Of a stretch of 57,427 nt of DNA, positions 9,113 through 17,950 are shown one piece after another. Within the stretch, counting starts at the first letter, position 1, and every line of letters begins with the position of its first letter. The notes under the pieces were generated by a model. It saw nothing but the letters and a program-made list of their open reading frames with translations, ran no database searches and was not told the origin of the DNA. Source of the stretch: Candidatus Pacearchaeota archaeon (lineage in GTDB: Archaea; Nanobdellota; Nanobdellia; Pacearchaeales; GW2011-AR1); contig JAFCEJ010000001.1 of the NCBI GenBank assembly GCA_017609175.1, positions 1-57,427 of the forward strand, read 5' to 3'. The position numbers were made by a program, and so were the translations under genes.

Positions 9113-10231
9113 ATGAAAAAAGGAGTGAAAGTTACGCCATGGGAGGTTTCTGGAGAAGTTAATTATGAAAAACTGATAAAGGAATTTGGGATTTCTAAAT
9201 TAAATGATAAGATTCTTGAAAGGATAAGGAAGCATACAGGAGAATTACATTTTATGTTAAGGAGAAGAGTTTTTTTTGCCCACAGAGATTTAAATTGGTT
9301 GCTTGATGAATATGAAAGAGGAAATAAATTTTTTCTTTACACTGGATGCGGACCATCAGGACCCTTGCATTTGGGGCATTTACAGACATGGATTTTTACA
9401 AAGTGGTTGCAAGATAAATTTAATACTGAATTATGGTTCCAGTTTACAGATGATGAGAAATTTTTGTTTAAAAATAAATCTTATGATGAGATACAAAAGT
9501 GGACTTATGAGAATATGCTAGATGTGATTGCTATTGGATTAAGTCCTAAAAAAACCCATTTTTTAATTGACACAAAAAATATTGATGTGATGTACCCAGA
9601 AGCAATTAAAATTGCTAAGAAAATCACTTTTTCAACTGTTAAGGCATCTTTTGGGCTTACAAATGAGAGTAATATCGGACAGATTTTTTATACTTCAATG
9701 CAGGCAGTTCCAGCAATATTGCCAAGTGTTTTGAAAAAGAAAAATATTCCGTGCTTAATACCTCTTGGCGTGGACCAAGATCCTCATTTTAGAGTTGCGA
9801 GAGATGTTTATCCTAAATTGGGATTTTATAAGCCAGCAATTCTTCATGGTATGTTCTTGCCCCCATTGCAGGGGATTGAAGGGAAGATGAGTAGTAGTCT
9901 TACAACTTCTGCAATTCTTACCACTGATTCCCCAAAAGAAGTTGAGAAAAAAATAAAAAAATATGCTTTTTCAGGGGGACAGCCAACAGTTGCTGAACAT
10001 AGAAAAAAAGGAGGGAATCCAGATATAGATGTTTCATTTCAATACTTTAGAATGTTTTTTGAGCCTGACGACGAGAAATTACAACAAATTTATGACGATT
10101 ACAAATCTGGAAAATTATTAACAAGCGAGTTAAAAGAAATTTTAATTGATAAGATAAATTCTTTTTTAAGAGAGCATCAGAAAAAGAGAGAGCAAGCAAA
10201 AAAAAGGATTGATGAATTTTTGTTGAAGTAA
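9113..10231 (+). CDS. trpS: Tryptophanyl-tRNA synthetase
   Basis: FLYTGCGPSGPLHLGHLQTWIFTKWLQDKF, GVDQDPHFRVARDVYPKLG, GKMSSS. Confidence 0.95.
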   Translation: MKKGVKVTPWEVSGEVNYEKLIKEFGISKLNDKILERIRKHTGELHFMLRRRVFFAHRDLNWLLDEYERGNKFFLYTGCGPSGPLHLGHLQTWIFTKWLQDKFNTELWFQFTDDEKFLFKNKSYDEIQKWTYENMLDVIAIGLSPKKTHFLIDTKNIDVMYPEAIKIAKKITFSTVKASFGLTNESNIGQIFYTSMQAVPAILPSVLKKKNIPCLIPLGVDQDPHFRVARDVYPKLGFYKPAILHGMFLPPLQGIEGKMSSSLTTSAILTTDSPKEVEKKIKKYAFSGGQPTVAEHRKKGGNPDIDVSFQYFRMFFEPDDEKLQQIYDDYKSGKLLTSELKEILIDKINSFLREHQKKREQAKKRIDEFLLK

Positions 10232-10236
10232 ATAAA

Positions 10237-10245
10237 TTTATAAAA
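10237..10245 (+). promoter_or_regulatory. Candidate TATA box (box A) for thrS; leaderless spacing
   Basis: TTTATAAAA about 21-29 nt upstream of the ThrS ATG at 10266. Confidence 0.4.
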
Positions 10246-10265
10246 TCCTTTTGGTTTTTTGTTTT

Positions 10266-11951
10266 ATGAAAATATTAGCTTTACATTGTGATTATATCAG
10301 TTTTAAACCATTGAAAAAAGCGTTGAAGAATACTGGTAGTTTATCTGAAAAAGAAAAAAAGGGGAAGAAAGTTGAAGAGCCTTTGGTTGTTTTGACGGCT
10401 GTTGAAAAAGGTGATGATGTTGAATATTCTGTGCAAGAGCTTGTTAGAAATATTAAAGATATTGCGAAACAGGTTAATGCAAAAAATATTGTTCTTTATC
10501 CTTATGCTCATTTGTCATCGAATTTAGCAAAACCAGATGTTGCTGTTGATGTTTTGGAAACTGCTGAAAAAGAATTAAAGAAAAATTTTAAGGTTACAAA
10601 AGCACCTTTTGGTTATTATAAAGAATTTGAATTAAAGGTGAAAGGGCATCCTTTAAGCGAGTTAAGTAGAGAAATAAATGTGAATAAGAAAGAAGCAGAA
10701 GAGGAGATTGATTATAAGAATTTATTAAGAGGGATTTCAAAATCAAAACTCGATACTAGGAAATTAAAATCTAATGACCATAGAATTCTTGGGCAACAGA
10801 TGGATTTGTTTAGTTTTAATGAAGTGGCTCCAGGAATGGTTTTTTGGCATAATAATGGTTTGATTATTTATAATGAACTTATAAAATTTTGGAGAGAAGA
10901 GCATAGAAAGGCGGGTTATTTAGAAGTAAAAACACCAGAAATTCTTGATGAGAAATTATGGAAAATCTCTGGGCATTGGCAAAAATATAAGGACAATATT
11001 TTTTTAACCGAATATGAGAAAAGGAATTTTGCAGTTAAACCAATGAATTGCCCCGGAGTAATGTTAATTTATCGAACCAAAACAAAATCTTATAAAGACC
11101 TGCCTTTGAGGATAGGAGAGCTTGGAACTGTTCATCGGCAAGAACTTTCAGGGGTTTTGGGAGGACTTTTTAGAGTAATTCAATTTACACAAGATGATGC
11201 TCATATTTTTTGTACTGAAAAACAATTAGAGGATGAAATTATTGGGGTGATAAATTTAATTGACAAATTTTATAAGAAATTTGGGTTCAAATATCATGTT
11301 GAACTTTCTACTCGTCCTGATTTGAGAATTGGAGATGAGCGGATTTGGGATAAAGCGGAAAAAGCTTTAGAAAATGTTTTGAAAAAGAATAAAATAAAAT
11401 ATAAAATTAATAAAGGGGATGGGGCATTTTATGGACCAAAAATTGATTTTCATATTAAAGATTCTTTGGGAAGGACTTGGCAATGTGCAACAATTCAGCT
11501 GGATTTTTCAATGCCAGAAAGATTTGATTTAACCTATACTGATAAGGATGATAAGAAAAAAAGGCCTATTATGTTGCATAGAGTTATTTATGGAAGTTTA
11601 GAAAGATTTATTGGAGTTTTGCTTGAGCATACAGGGGGCAGACTTCCAATATGGCTTGCACCGATACAGGTAAAAGTTATTGATTTTACAGATAGAAACT
11701 TAAAATCTTGTAAAAAATTTGTTGAGAAATTGAAAGAACAAAATATCCGGGTGGAGACTGATTTTCGTTCAATTCCTCTTGCTGGAAAGATTAAGGAAGC
11801 AGAAATTCAAAAAATTCCTTATATCGTTGTAATAGGCGATAAAGAAGAAAAATCAGATAGTGTTGCGGTGAGAAAGGATAGTAAGATGAAAGTGATTAAA
11901 CAAGATGTTTTTATTAAGAATTTAAAAAAAGAAATTGAAGAAAGAAAATGA
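10266..11951 (+). CDS. thrS: Threonyl-tRNA synthetase, archaeal type
   Basis: MKILALHCDYISFKPLKKAL archaeal editing domain; class II core NFAVKPMNCPGVMLIYRTKTKSYKDLPLRIGELGTVHRQELSG; HRVIYGSLERFIGVLLEHTGGRLPIWLAPIQ. Confidence 0.96.
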   Translation: MKILALHCDYISFKPLKKALKNTGSLSEKEKKGKKVEEPLVVLTAVEKGDDVEYSVQELVRNIKDIAKQVNAKNIVLYPYAHLSSNLAKPDVAVDVLETAEKELKKNFKVTKAPFGYYKEFELKVKGHPLSELSREINVNKKEAEEEIDYKNLLRGISKSKLDTRKLKSNDHRILGQQMDLFSFNEVAPGMVFWHNNGLIIYNELIKFWREEHRKAGYLEVKTPEILDEKLWKISGHWQKYKDNIFLTEYEKRNFAVKPMNCPGVMLIYRTKTKSYKDLPLRIGELGTVHRQELSGVLGGLFRVIQFTQDDAHIFCTEKQLEDEIIGVINLIDKFYKKFGFKYHVELSTRPDLRIGDERIWDKAEKALENVLKKNKIKYKINKGDGAFYGPKIDFHIKDSLGRTWQCATIQLDFSMPERFDLTYTDKDDKKKRPIMLHRVIYGSLERFIGVLLEHTGGRLPIWLAPIQVKVIDFTDRNLKSCKKFVEKLKEQNIRVETDFRSIPLAGKIKEAEIQKIPYIVVIGDKEEKSDSVAVRKDSKMKVIKQDVFIKNLKKEIEERK

Positions 11952-12020
11952 TTTTTTTGAATAAAAAAATTTATAAAGATAATTTTTTAATTACCCTCAT
12001 TAAATTTTTATAGATTTCAA

Positions 12021-12569
12021 ATGGGAATGATTTATGAATATCCTCTTTCAAGAGAATTAAGAAAAAAATGTGGGAATAGGGGTTTTGGTGTAGATGGTCC
12101 TAACACTAATGTAGCTCCCCCTCTTTGTAGATTAATGGGCGGAAATAGTTGTACTGACCCAAAAAATACTATTACAAGATATAGTTTTTTTATGGATAAA
12201 GAGCCTTTTTTTATAAACTTGGAAGGTCTTTTAAAGAAAGGAGAATTAATTGTAAAAACAGAGAGAAAAGGAAAGATTAAAAGAAAATATGTTGCTTTAG
12301 ATGGGAGATTAGAACCTCGACTTGTATGGGGTGGACATCCTCTGGCAATGATTCTTGATGATTATATTTCTCATCAAATTGAATCATGTATTGAGAGGGG
12401 TTTTGGATTTTTTTATACTCTTAATTTTACACCTGTTGATTACAGAGATATTTTAGGAGTAGCTGAAGAAGATAAGGAGTTCGCATTGGCTTTGGGTGGT
12501 TTATATAACAAAAGTTTAGATGAAAATATGAGATTTCTTTTAAAAAAAACCAGAGAATTTTCTAATTAA
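12021..12569 (+). CDS. Hypothetical protein
   Basis: 182-aa ORF, no family recognised. Confidence 0.6.
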   Translation: MGMIYEYPLSRELRKKCGNRGFGVDGPNTNVAPPLCRLMGGNSCTDPKNTITRYSFFMDKEPFFINLEGLLKKGELIVKTERKGKIKRKYVALDGRLEPRLVWGGHPLAMILDDYISHQIESCIERGFGFFYTLNFTPVDYRDILGVAEEDKEFALALGGLYNKSLDENMRFLLKKTREFSN

Positions 12570-12599
12570 TTGTTATCTTATTTATCTGCTAGGAGAGAT

Positions 12600-13193
12600 T
12601 TATTTTTCAACAATAAAAGTAATGTTAACTTCTGATTCTAATTTCTTTTTTATTTTAAATCCATATTTTTTAAATAAATCATGAATTTCCTTCTCCTCAA
12701 AAAGATAATAATATCTTTTCCCTTTATCTCTCCATGCAATATATTTTTCTTTTGGTGCATTTTTGAATCGTTTTGAATTTTTATTCCAAACAGCGATAAG
12801 TGCTTGTGCCTTTGGTTTTAAGACTCTAAATAATTCTTTAATTGCTTTTTCTCTTTTTGTTTTTGTGGTTATGCAATGAAAAGTTGCGATTGAGATTGCA
12901 GAATCAAAATAATTGTCTTTAAACGGGAGTTTTGTTGCATCAGCCACAAAAAATTCTGCATTAATTTTTTCTTTTTTTGCTTTCTTTTTTGCGAATTTAA
13001 TCATTTCTTCTGAAAAGTCTACAAGGTATAGTTTTGCCTTTACTTTTAACAAATGTCTTCCTGCTCCACTTCCAAGGTCTAGCACTTTTCCTTTTTGTTT
13101 TTTGAGAAAATCTTCAACACCTCTGCCAGGATTTTTTTTGAATCTATACCATTCTGGAGCAATATTGTTCCAAACTTGTTTTTGAGAGTTCAT
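12600..13193 (-). CDS. SAM-dependent methyltransferase, Trm9/ALKBH8-like
   Basis: VWNNIAPEWYRFKKNP, VLDLGSGAGRHLL, DATKLPFKDNYFDSAISIATFHCI, ELFRVLKPKAQALIAVW. Confidence 0.8.
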   Translation of the reverse strand: MNSQKQVWNNIAPEWYRFKKNPGRGVEDFLKKQKGKVLDLGSGAGRHLLKVKAKLYLVDFSEEMIKFAKKKAKKEKINAEFFVADATKLPFKDNYFDSAISIATFHCITTKTKREKAIKELFRVLKPKAQALIAVWNKNSKRFKNAPKEKYIAWRDKGKRYYYLFEEKEIHDLFKKYGFKIKKKLESEVNITFIVEK

Positions 13194-13220
13194 ATATTTT
13201 AGAATTAGAATGGGTTTTTA

Positions 13221-13460
13221 TTATTTTTTGAAATCTTCTCTTAATTTTTGTTCTTGTTCTTTTAAATAGTCTCTTAATCTTTTACCAGGCCCTTTTTCTA
13301 ATTCTTCATTTAGAATATATTCTGCGACCGCTTTTGTCCCTCTTTTGAATGATTGAACAACAAGTTCTTCAGTAATTTTTAATAGTTTTGATTTATCTTC
13401 CTCTGTTGAGATTTTTTCATATAGTTTTTTTAATTCTCTTTTGAGTTCTTTATATTCCAT
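13221..13460 (-). CDS. Hypothetical charged helical protein
   Basis: 79-aa ORF in a gap between same-strand genes; high K/E content. Confidence 0.55.
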   Translation of the reverse strand: MEYKELKRELKKLYEKISTEEDKSKLLKITEELVVQSFKRGTKAVAEYILNEELEKGPGKRLRDYLKEQEQKLREDFKK

Positions 13461-13509
13461 TTTAATATTTTTTATTTGGACTATTTAAATTTATCTTTAA
13501 TTATAATTT

Positions 13510-14787
13510 TTATTCTCCTTCAAATTCAACAATACTGAAGACCGGCCATTTTGTTAATTTTTCTCTGCCTTTTAATTCAGGTAATTCTATAATAAAAGCA
13601 CACTCAATGATTTGTCCTCCGAGTTTTTCAATTAATTTACAAGATGCTTGTGCTGTTCCGCCTGTTGCGATTAGATCATCAATTAAAAGAACCCTATGTC
13701 CTGGTTGAATTGCATCTTTGTGAATTTCGATTATGTCTGTTCCATATTCAAGAGAATATTCTTGTTGTTCTTTTTCTCCGGGAAGTTTCCCTTTTTTTCT
13801 TATTGGAACAAAACCAACATTTAATTTTTCAGCGAGAGAGCCACCAATGATAAAACCTCTTGATTCAATTCCTGCAACAATATCTATCTGCTTATCTTTA
13901 TATCGGTTATGCAAAATCTCTATAACTTTTTTTATTCCTTGGGGGTCTTTTAATAAGGTTGTTATGTCTCTGAACATAATCCCGGGTTTTGGAAAGTTTG
14001 GGATTGTTCTTATTTTATTTTTTATCTCTTCATATTCTGCTTCTTTGGAAAATGATTCAATTGTTTTGATTAAAACTTGTTTTACTCTTTCTGCATTTTT
14101 GTTGAATATTTCTAGAATCTGCTCCCAGCTTACTGGTTCTTCATCCTGTTTCCAGCAGTCATAATCAGTGGACATTGCTATTGTTGCGTATTCAATTTCT
14201 GCCTCATTTGCTAAAATACATTCTGGTGCAATAGACATATTTATTACATCTGCTCCAAATAAACGAAACATTTTGCTTTCTGCAATCGTGGAAAATCTTG
14301 GGCCCTCGATTGTTATGACGGTTCCTTTTTCGTGATAAGAGAAATTTAATTCTCTGCAAGATTGGATTAATTTTTTTCTCAAATTTTCTGAAAAAGGATG
14401 TGCCATTTGTGTATGAACCGGACCTGATTCAAATCTTTCATAGAATGATAAGCGTCTGTGTTTTGTAAAATCTATGAACTGGTCAAGTATGACAAAATCT
14501 CCCCTTTTTATTTCTTCTCTTAGACTTCCTACTGCGGTTGTTGAAATTATTTTTTTGCAATCCTGTTTTTTTAGAGCATAAATATTTGCTCTGTTGTTTA
14601 TTTGTGTTGGGGGGATTTCATGTTTTCTTCCGTGTCTTGATAAAATAACTACCTCGATTCCTTTTATTTTTCCGAGAATTAATGGGCTTGAAGGTTTTCC
14701 AAAGGGAGTCTCTATTTCAATTTCTTTGTAATCTTTAAGGAATTGTGGATTATCTAGTCCTGAACCTCCAATGATTCCTATTTTCAT
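13510..14787 (-). CDS. Fusion: S-methyl-5'-thioadenosine phosphorylase (N) - adenine phosphoribosyltransferase (C)
   Basis: [143 protein letters not shown]. Confidence 0.93.
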   Translation of the reverse strand: MKIGIIGGSGLDNPQFLKDYKEIEIETPFGKPSSPLILGKIKGIEVVILSRHGRKHEIPPTQINNRANIYALKKQDCKKIISTTAVGSLREEIKRGDFVILDQFIDFTKHRRLSFYERFESGPVHTQMAHPFSENLRKKLIQSCRELNFSYHEKGTVITIEGPRFSTIAESKMFRLFGADVINMSIAPECILANEAEIEYATIAMSTDYDCWKQDEEPVSWEQILEIFNKNAERVKQVLIKTIESFSKEAEYEEIKNKIRTIPNFPKPGIMFRDITTLLKDPQGIKKVIEILHNRYKDKQIDIVAGIESRGFIIGGSLAEKLNVGFVPIRKKGKLPGEKEQQEYSLEYGTDIIEIHKDAIQPGHRVLLIDDLIATGGTAQASCKLIEKLGGQIIECAFIIELPELKGREKLTKWPVFSIVEFEGE

Positions 14788-15028
14788 CTTGAAAATTTTC
14801 TAGTTTTTTTACTAAAGACTTGTCTGCATCTTTTCCTATGAGTAGTTTTCCGTTTTGTCTTATTACAGATTTGCGATAAAAAGCTTTTACAAAACTATTT
14901 CTATCAACATATAAAGCATAATCTTCTTTTATTTGGTTTATTGGACGAATAAATACTGTATTGCAGATTATTGTTGCGAAGAAATCTCCTTTTTTTACAT
15001 TGTTTTTGTTTGGTTCTTCATATATCAT
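14750..15028 (-). CDS. Hypothetical protein upstream of the MTAP-APRT gene
   Basis: 92-aa ORF overlapping the start of the downstream gene by 38 nt. Confidence 0.55.
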   Translation of the reverse strand: MIYEEPNKNNVKKGDFFATIICNTVFIRPINQIKEDYALYVDRNSFVKAFYRKSVIRQNGKLLIGKDADKSLVKKLENFQDENRNHWRFRTR

Positions 15029-15150
15029 ACTTTTTGATAAAAAATTAAATTTATAAAAATATGTTGGACTGAAAATATATTTTATTGTCTGTGGGGGCTG
15101 GGTGTTAGTAAGATGATAAATATAAAAAGTCTTATTCTAAATCTATTTTT

Positions 15151-16527
15151 ATGTTAATGCCTTCGTCTGATGAAGTCCGAAAACCTGTGAAAACAATTTC
15201 AGGAATTGCTCCTGTAGCTGTAATGTTGCCGCCACGAAAGTGTGAGCATGGAACCTGTATTTATTGTCCATCATTGAATGTGCCTCAGAGTTATACGCCT
15301 AAGAGTCCTGCTGTTATGAGGGCTATGATGTTTGAGTATGATGCTTATGAACAAGTAAAGGCGAGGATTAAATCTTATAATGCAATGAATCATCCGACAG
15401 ACAAAATTGAGTTGATTATTATGGGAGGGACTTTTTTAGAATATCCTAAAACATTTCAATATCAGTTTGTGAAAGCATGTTATGATGCGTTAAATGGGCA
15501 TAAGAGCAAGAGTTTGTCAGAAGCGCAAAAGAGAAATGAGACAGCGAAACATAGGTGTATTGCACTTTGTATTGAAACGCGTCCAGATGTTTGTTCTGAT
15601 TTGCACATTAAAAGAATGAGGGAATTCGGAGCGACACGAGTAGAGTTGGGGGTTCAGATTATTGATGATAAAATTTACAAAAAAGTTTGTAGAGGGCACA
15701 AAGTTAAAGATGTTATTGACGCGACTAAAAGATTGAGAAATGCTGGATTTAAAATTGGTTATCATATTATGCCTGGTTTGCCTGGAAGTAATCTTGAAAA
15801 AGATTTGAAATTATTTAAGAAGATTTTTTCTGATGAGAAATTTAAACCAGACCAATTAAAAATTTATCCGTGTCAGGTTATGCCTGGTTCTGAATTGGAA
15901 AATTGGTATTGGAAAAAGAAATATAAACCTTACACCAAAGATGAGATTAAAAAACTTTTAATTAAAATGTTGAAAACTGTTCCGCGTTATTGTAGAGTTA
16001 TGAGAGTAATGAGAGAAATTCCGCCAGATTATATAGTGGCCGGCACAATTAGAATTGATTTAAGAAAAGATATTGAAGAAGAGCTTAGGCAGAAAAATAT
16101 AAAATTAAAGGAAATTAGATATAGGGAGATTGGATTTGCTATGGGAAGAGGAGAGAAGATTAATCAAAATTTGGGATTGAAAATTACAAAATATAGGGCA
16201 TCACAAGGAGATGAATATTTTTTAGAAATTATAAATGAAGATGATATATTATTTGGGCTTTTGAGATTGAGAATTGTTGATAATAAGGCGATTATTAGGG
16301 AACTTCATATTTATGGACAGGCTCTAAAGATTGGGGAAAAGAATAACCAAGTTGCACAGCATAAGGGGTTTGGGAAATGGTTAATGAATAAAGCAGAGGA
16401 AATTGCAAGAAAAAATAAATGCAATAAAATTTCTATAATCTCTGGTGTGGGTGTTAGGAATTATTATAAGAAATTAGGTTATGAATTAGAAAAAACTTAT
16501 ATGGTGAAATATTTAAATAATTCATAA
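15151..16527 (+). CDS. elp3: Elp3-type tRNA U34 carboxymethyltransferase (radical SAM + GNAT), short N-terminus
   Basis: KPVKTISGIAPVAVMLPPRKCEHGTCIYCPS, KIELIIMGGTFLEYP, CIETRPDVCSDLHIKRMREFGATRVELGVQ, VMREIPPDYIVAGTIRIDLR; GNAT HKGFGKWLMNKAEEIARKN. Confidence 0.93.
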   Translation: MLMPSSDEVRKPVKTISGIAPVAVMLPPRKCEHGTCIYCPSLNVPQSYTPKSPAVMRAMMFEYDAYEQVKARIKSYNAMNHPTDKIELIIMGGTFLEYPKTFQYQFVKACYDALNGHKSKSLSEAQKRNETAKHRCIALCIETRPDVCSDLHIKRMREFGATRVELGVQIIDDKIYKKVCRGHKVKDVIDATKRLRNAGFKIGYHIMPGLPGSNLEKDLKLFKKIFSDEKFKPDQLKIYPCQVMPGSELENWYWKKKYKPYTKDEIKKLLIKMLKTVPRYCRVMRVMREIPPDYIVAGTIRIDLRKDIEEELRQKNIKLKEIRYREIGFAMGRGEKINQNLGLKITKYRASQGDEYFLEIINEDDILFGLLRLRIVDNKAIIRELHIYGQALKIGEKNNQVAQHKGFGKWLMNKAEEIARKNKCNKISIISGVGVRNYYKKLGYELEKTYMVKYLNNS

Positions 16528-16609
16528 TTCTTATTTTATTATGGATAAATTGTCTCAACAATTTTGGTTTTATTTTTTTAGTTGAGACTCTAATATTTCT
16601 ATTGGAGTT

Positions 16610-16807
16610 ATGATGGCTTTTGATTTATATTCATTTGTTGATGGAATGGATTATAATATTTGTGAGTATTATGATAATGGGAAATGTTATGCTAATTCTG
16701 AAAAACCATGTTTCTGTGAAAAAAATAAAATTAGTTATGAACGATGTTCTTTGAGGAGAACTAATCTTAATATGATAAAAATTTTAGCTGAGAGGTTTTG
16801 CAATTAA
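16610..16807 (+). CDS. Small Cys-rich hypothetical protein
   Basis: MMAFDLYSFVDGMDYNICEYYDNGKCYANSEKPCFCEKNKISYERCSLRRTNLNMIKILAERFCN. Confidence 0.45.
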   Translation: MMAFDLYSFVDGMDYNICEYYDNGKCYANSEKPCFCEKNKISYERCSLRRTNLNMIKILAERFCN

Positions 16808-16821
16808 TTTATAAAGTTTGA

Positions 16822-17442
16822 TTGGTTTTTTTTAGAATTGAGATGGTATTTAGATATTTTTTAGCAGGATTTTTAGTGAAGTTAATTACTGGTTTTGATG
16901 ATACTTTGACTCATGTTCCATTGATTTCTTATTTGACTCGGACAAAAAAAGGCAAAATAGCTTTTGGTATTGGGATTTTTCTCGCGATTTGTTTTGCGAT
17001 TATTATTGCAGTATTTTTTTCGTCATTGATTAAGAATATTCCTTATTATAGATATATTGTTAGCGGGTTGATTTTTACTCTTGCAATTGTGATTTATTTT
17101 GATATTTTTAGAAAAGATAAAGTGAGGAAAACAGAAATTAAAATGCGGAAAGTTCAGAGAGTTAAACCAATTTCTCAAAAGAGGTTTTTGAGATTAATTG
17201 TTGTTGGATTTGTTGCTGCATTTGCTACTGTGCTTGACGATATGATTGCTTATTCTTCCCTGCTTTTAGGGCAGGGTGGAGAAAAGATTAGTGGTATTGG
17301 GGGAATTTTATCTGCAAGTTTGCTTGAAATTTTTATAATTGTTTATTTTTCAAGGAAATTGGTGGGATTTAAGTTTAGGAAAGAAATTGCTTCAATAGGG
17401 CTTTTGATTCTTGGGATTTTAGTTATGAAGGGAATTATATAA
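16822..17442 (+). CDS. Polytopic membrane protein, LysE/CadD-like transporter candidate
   Basis: About six hydrophobic segments in two halves, each with an acidic pair in a comparable context (TGFDDTLTHVPL and TVLDDMIAYSSL). Confidence 0.6.
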   Translation: MVFFRIEMVFRYFLAGFLVKLITGFDDTLTHVPLISYLTRTKKGKIAFGIGIFLAICFAIIIAVFFSSLIKNIPYYRYIVSGLIFTLAIVIYFDIFRKDKVRKTEIKMRKVQRVKPISQKRFLRLIVVGFVAAFATVLDDMIAYSSLLLGQGGEKISGIGGILSASLLEIFIIVYFSRKLVGFKFRKEIASIGLLILGILVMKGII

Positions 17443-17482
17443 TTGAAAAAATTTAAAAGAGAGACAGTAGTTAGAAATATAT

Positions 17483-17603
17483 GAGCCTGTAGCTCAGTCA
17501 GGTTAGAGCACTGGTCTTATATGACGATGATTCACTGGAATCATTGCACTCTAGATTCGTCTAAGAGAGCCAGGGGTCCTCAGTTCAAATCTGAGCAGGC
17601 TCA
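17483..17603 (+). tRNA. tRNA-Ile(UAU) with 46-nt intron (17522..17567) at 37/38
   Basis: Acceptor GAGCCTG/CAGGCTC, D-stem GCTC/GAGC, anticodon stem CTGGT/GCCAG, loop C-T-TAT-A-A, T-arm CTCAG-TTCAAAT-CTGAG. BHB: CTTA/TAAG central helix, 3-nt bulges, GACGA/TCGTC intron helix. Confidence 0.9.
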
Positions 17604-17608
17604 TTTTT
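17592..17608 (+). repeat. Direct repeat copy 1 (tRNA-Ile 3' end + T-tract)
   Basis: TGAGCAGGCTCATTTTT, identical to 17707..17723. Confidence 0.9.
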
Positions 17609-17633
17609 ATTTATCGCTCAGATTTTTCAAATC

Positions 17634-17706
17634 CACAGAAAATAAATTTTCTGTGCCACGAAATCAGGCCACGCCTACGCGTGGCTAAGTAACAGGATTT
17701 CGTTGG
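17634..17706 (+). other. Structured element: two abutting hairpins between the tRNA-Ile end and the repeat copy; candidate ncRNA or remnant insertion
   Basis: 17634-17655 CACAGAAAA-TAAA-TTTTCTGTG (9 bp). 17656-17706 outer stem CCACGAAATC/GATTTCG(T)TGG enclosing GGCCACGC-CTAC-GCGTGGCT (8 bp with one G-U). Confidence 0.5.
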
Positions 17707-17723
17707 TGAGCAGGCTCATTTTT
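17707..17723 (+). repeat. Direct repeat copy 2 of the tRNA-Ile 3' end
   Basis: TGAGCAGGCTCATTTTT, 115 bp downstream of copy 1. Confidence 0.9.
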
Positions 17724-17767
17724 TTGATTAGTTACTTTTAAAAATGAATTTTTTCTCTAATGATTAT

Positions 17768-17910
17768 GCCCCGATAGTTCAGAGGCCAAGAATGCAGCCC
17801 TTTCAAGATGCAGAACCTACTGATGGTTCTTTACTCTTTGACTCTCTTGAGGTTGTCTCAGGGATGATTGAAGAAAGGCTGTGACCCGAGTTCGAATCTC
17901 GGTCGGGGCA
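17768..17910 (+). tRNA. tRNA-Glu(UUC) with 70-nt intron (17806..17875) at 37/38
   Basis: Acceptor GCCCCGA/TCGGGGC, D-stem GTTC/GAAT, anticodon stem CAGCC/GGCTG, loop C-T-TTC-A, T-arm CCGAG-TTCGAAT-CTCGG; relaxed BHB CTTT/GAAG. Confidence 0.88.
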
Positions 17911-17950
17911 TATTCTAAATATTTATAATGTGTTTTTTCTTTTTTTATTT

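Noticed and set aside
17604-17723. Integrated mobile element at the tRNA-Ile
   Set aside because: The interval between the tRNA 3'-end copies is only ~100 bp with no integrase; reported as a structured element or remnant rather than a mobile element.
17806-17875. C/D box guide RNA inside the tRNA-Glu intron
   Set aside because: ACTGATGG and GGATGATT weakly resemble box D/C, but no complete C...D pair in the proper arrangement was found.
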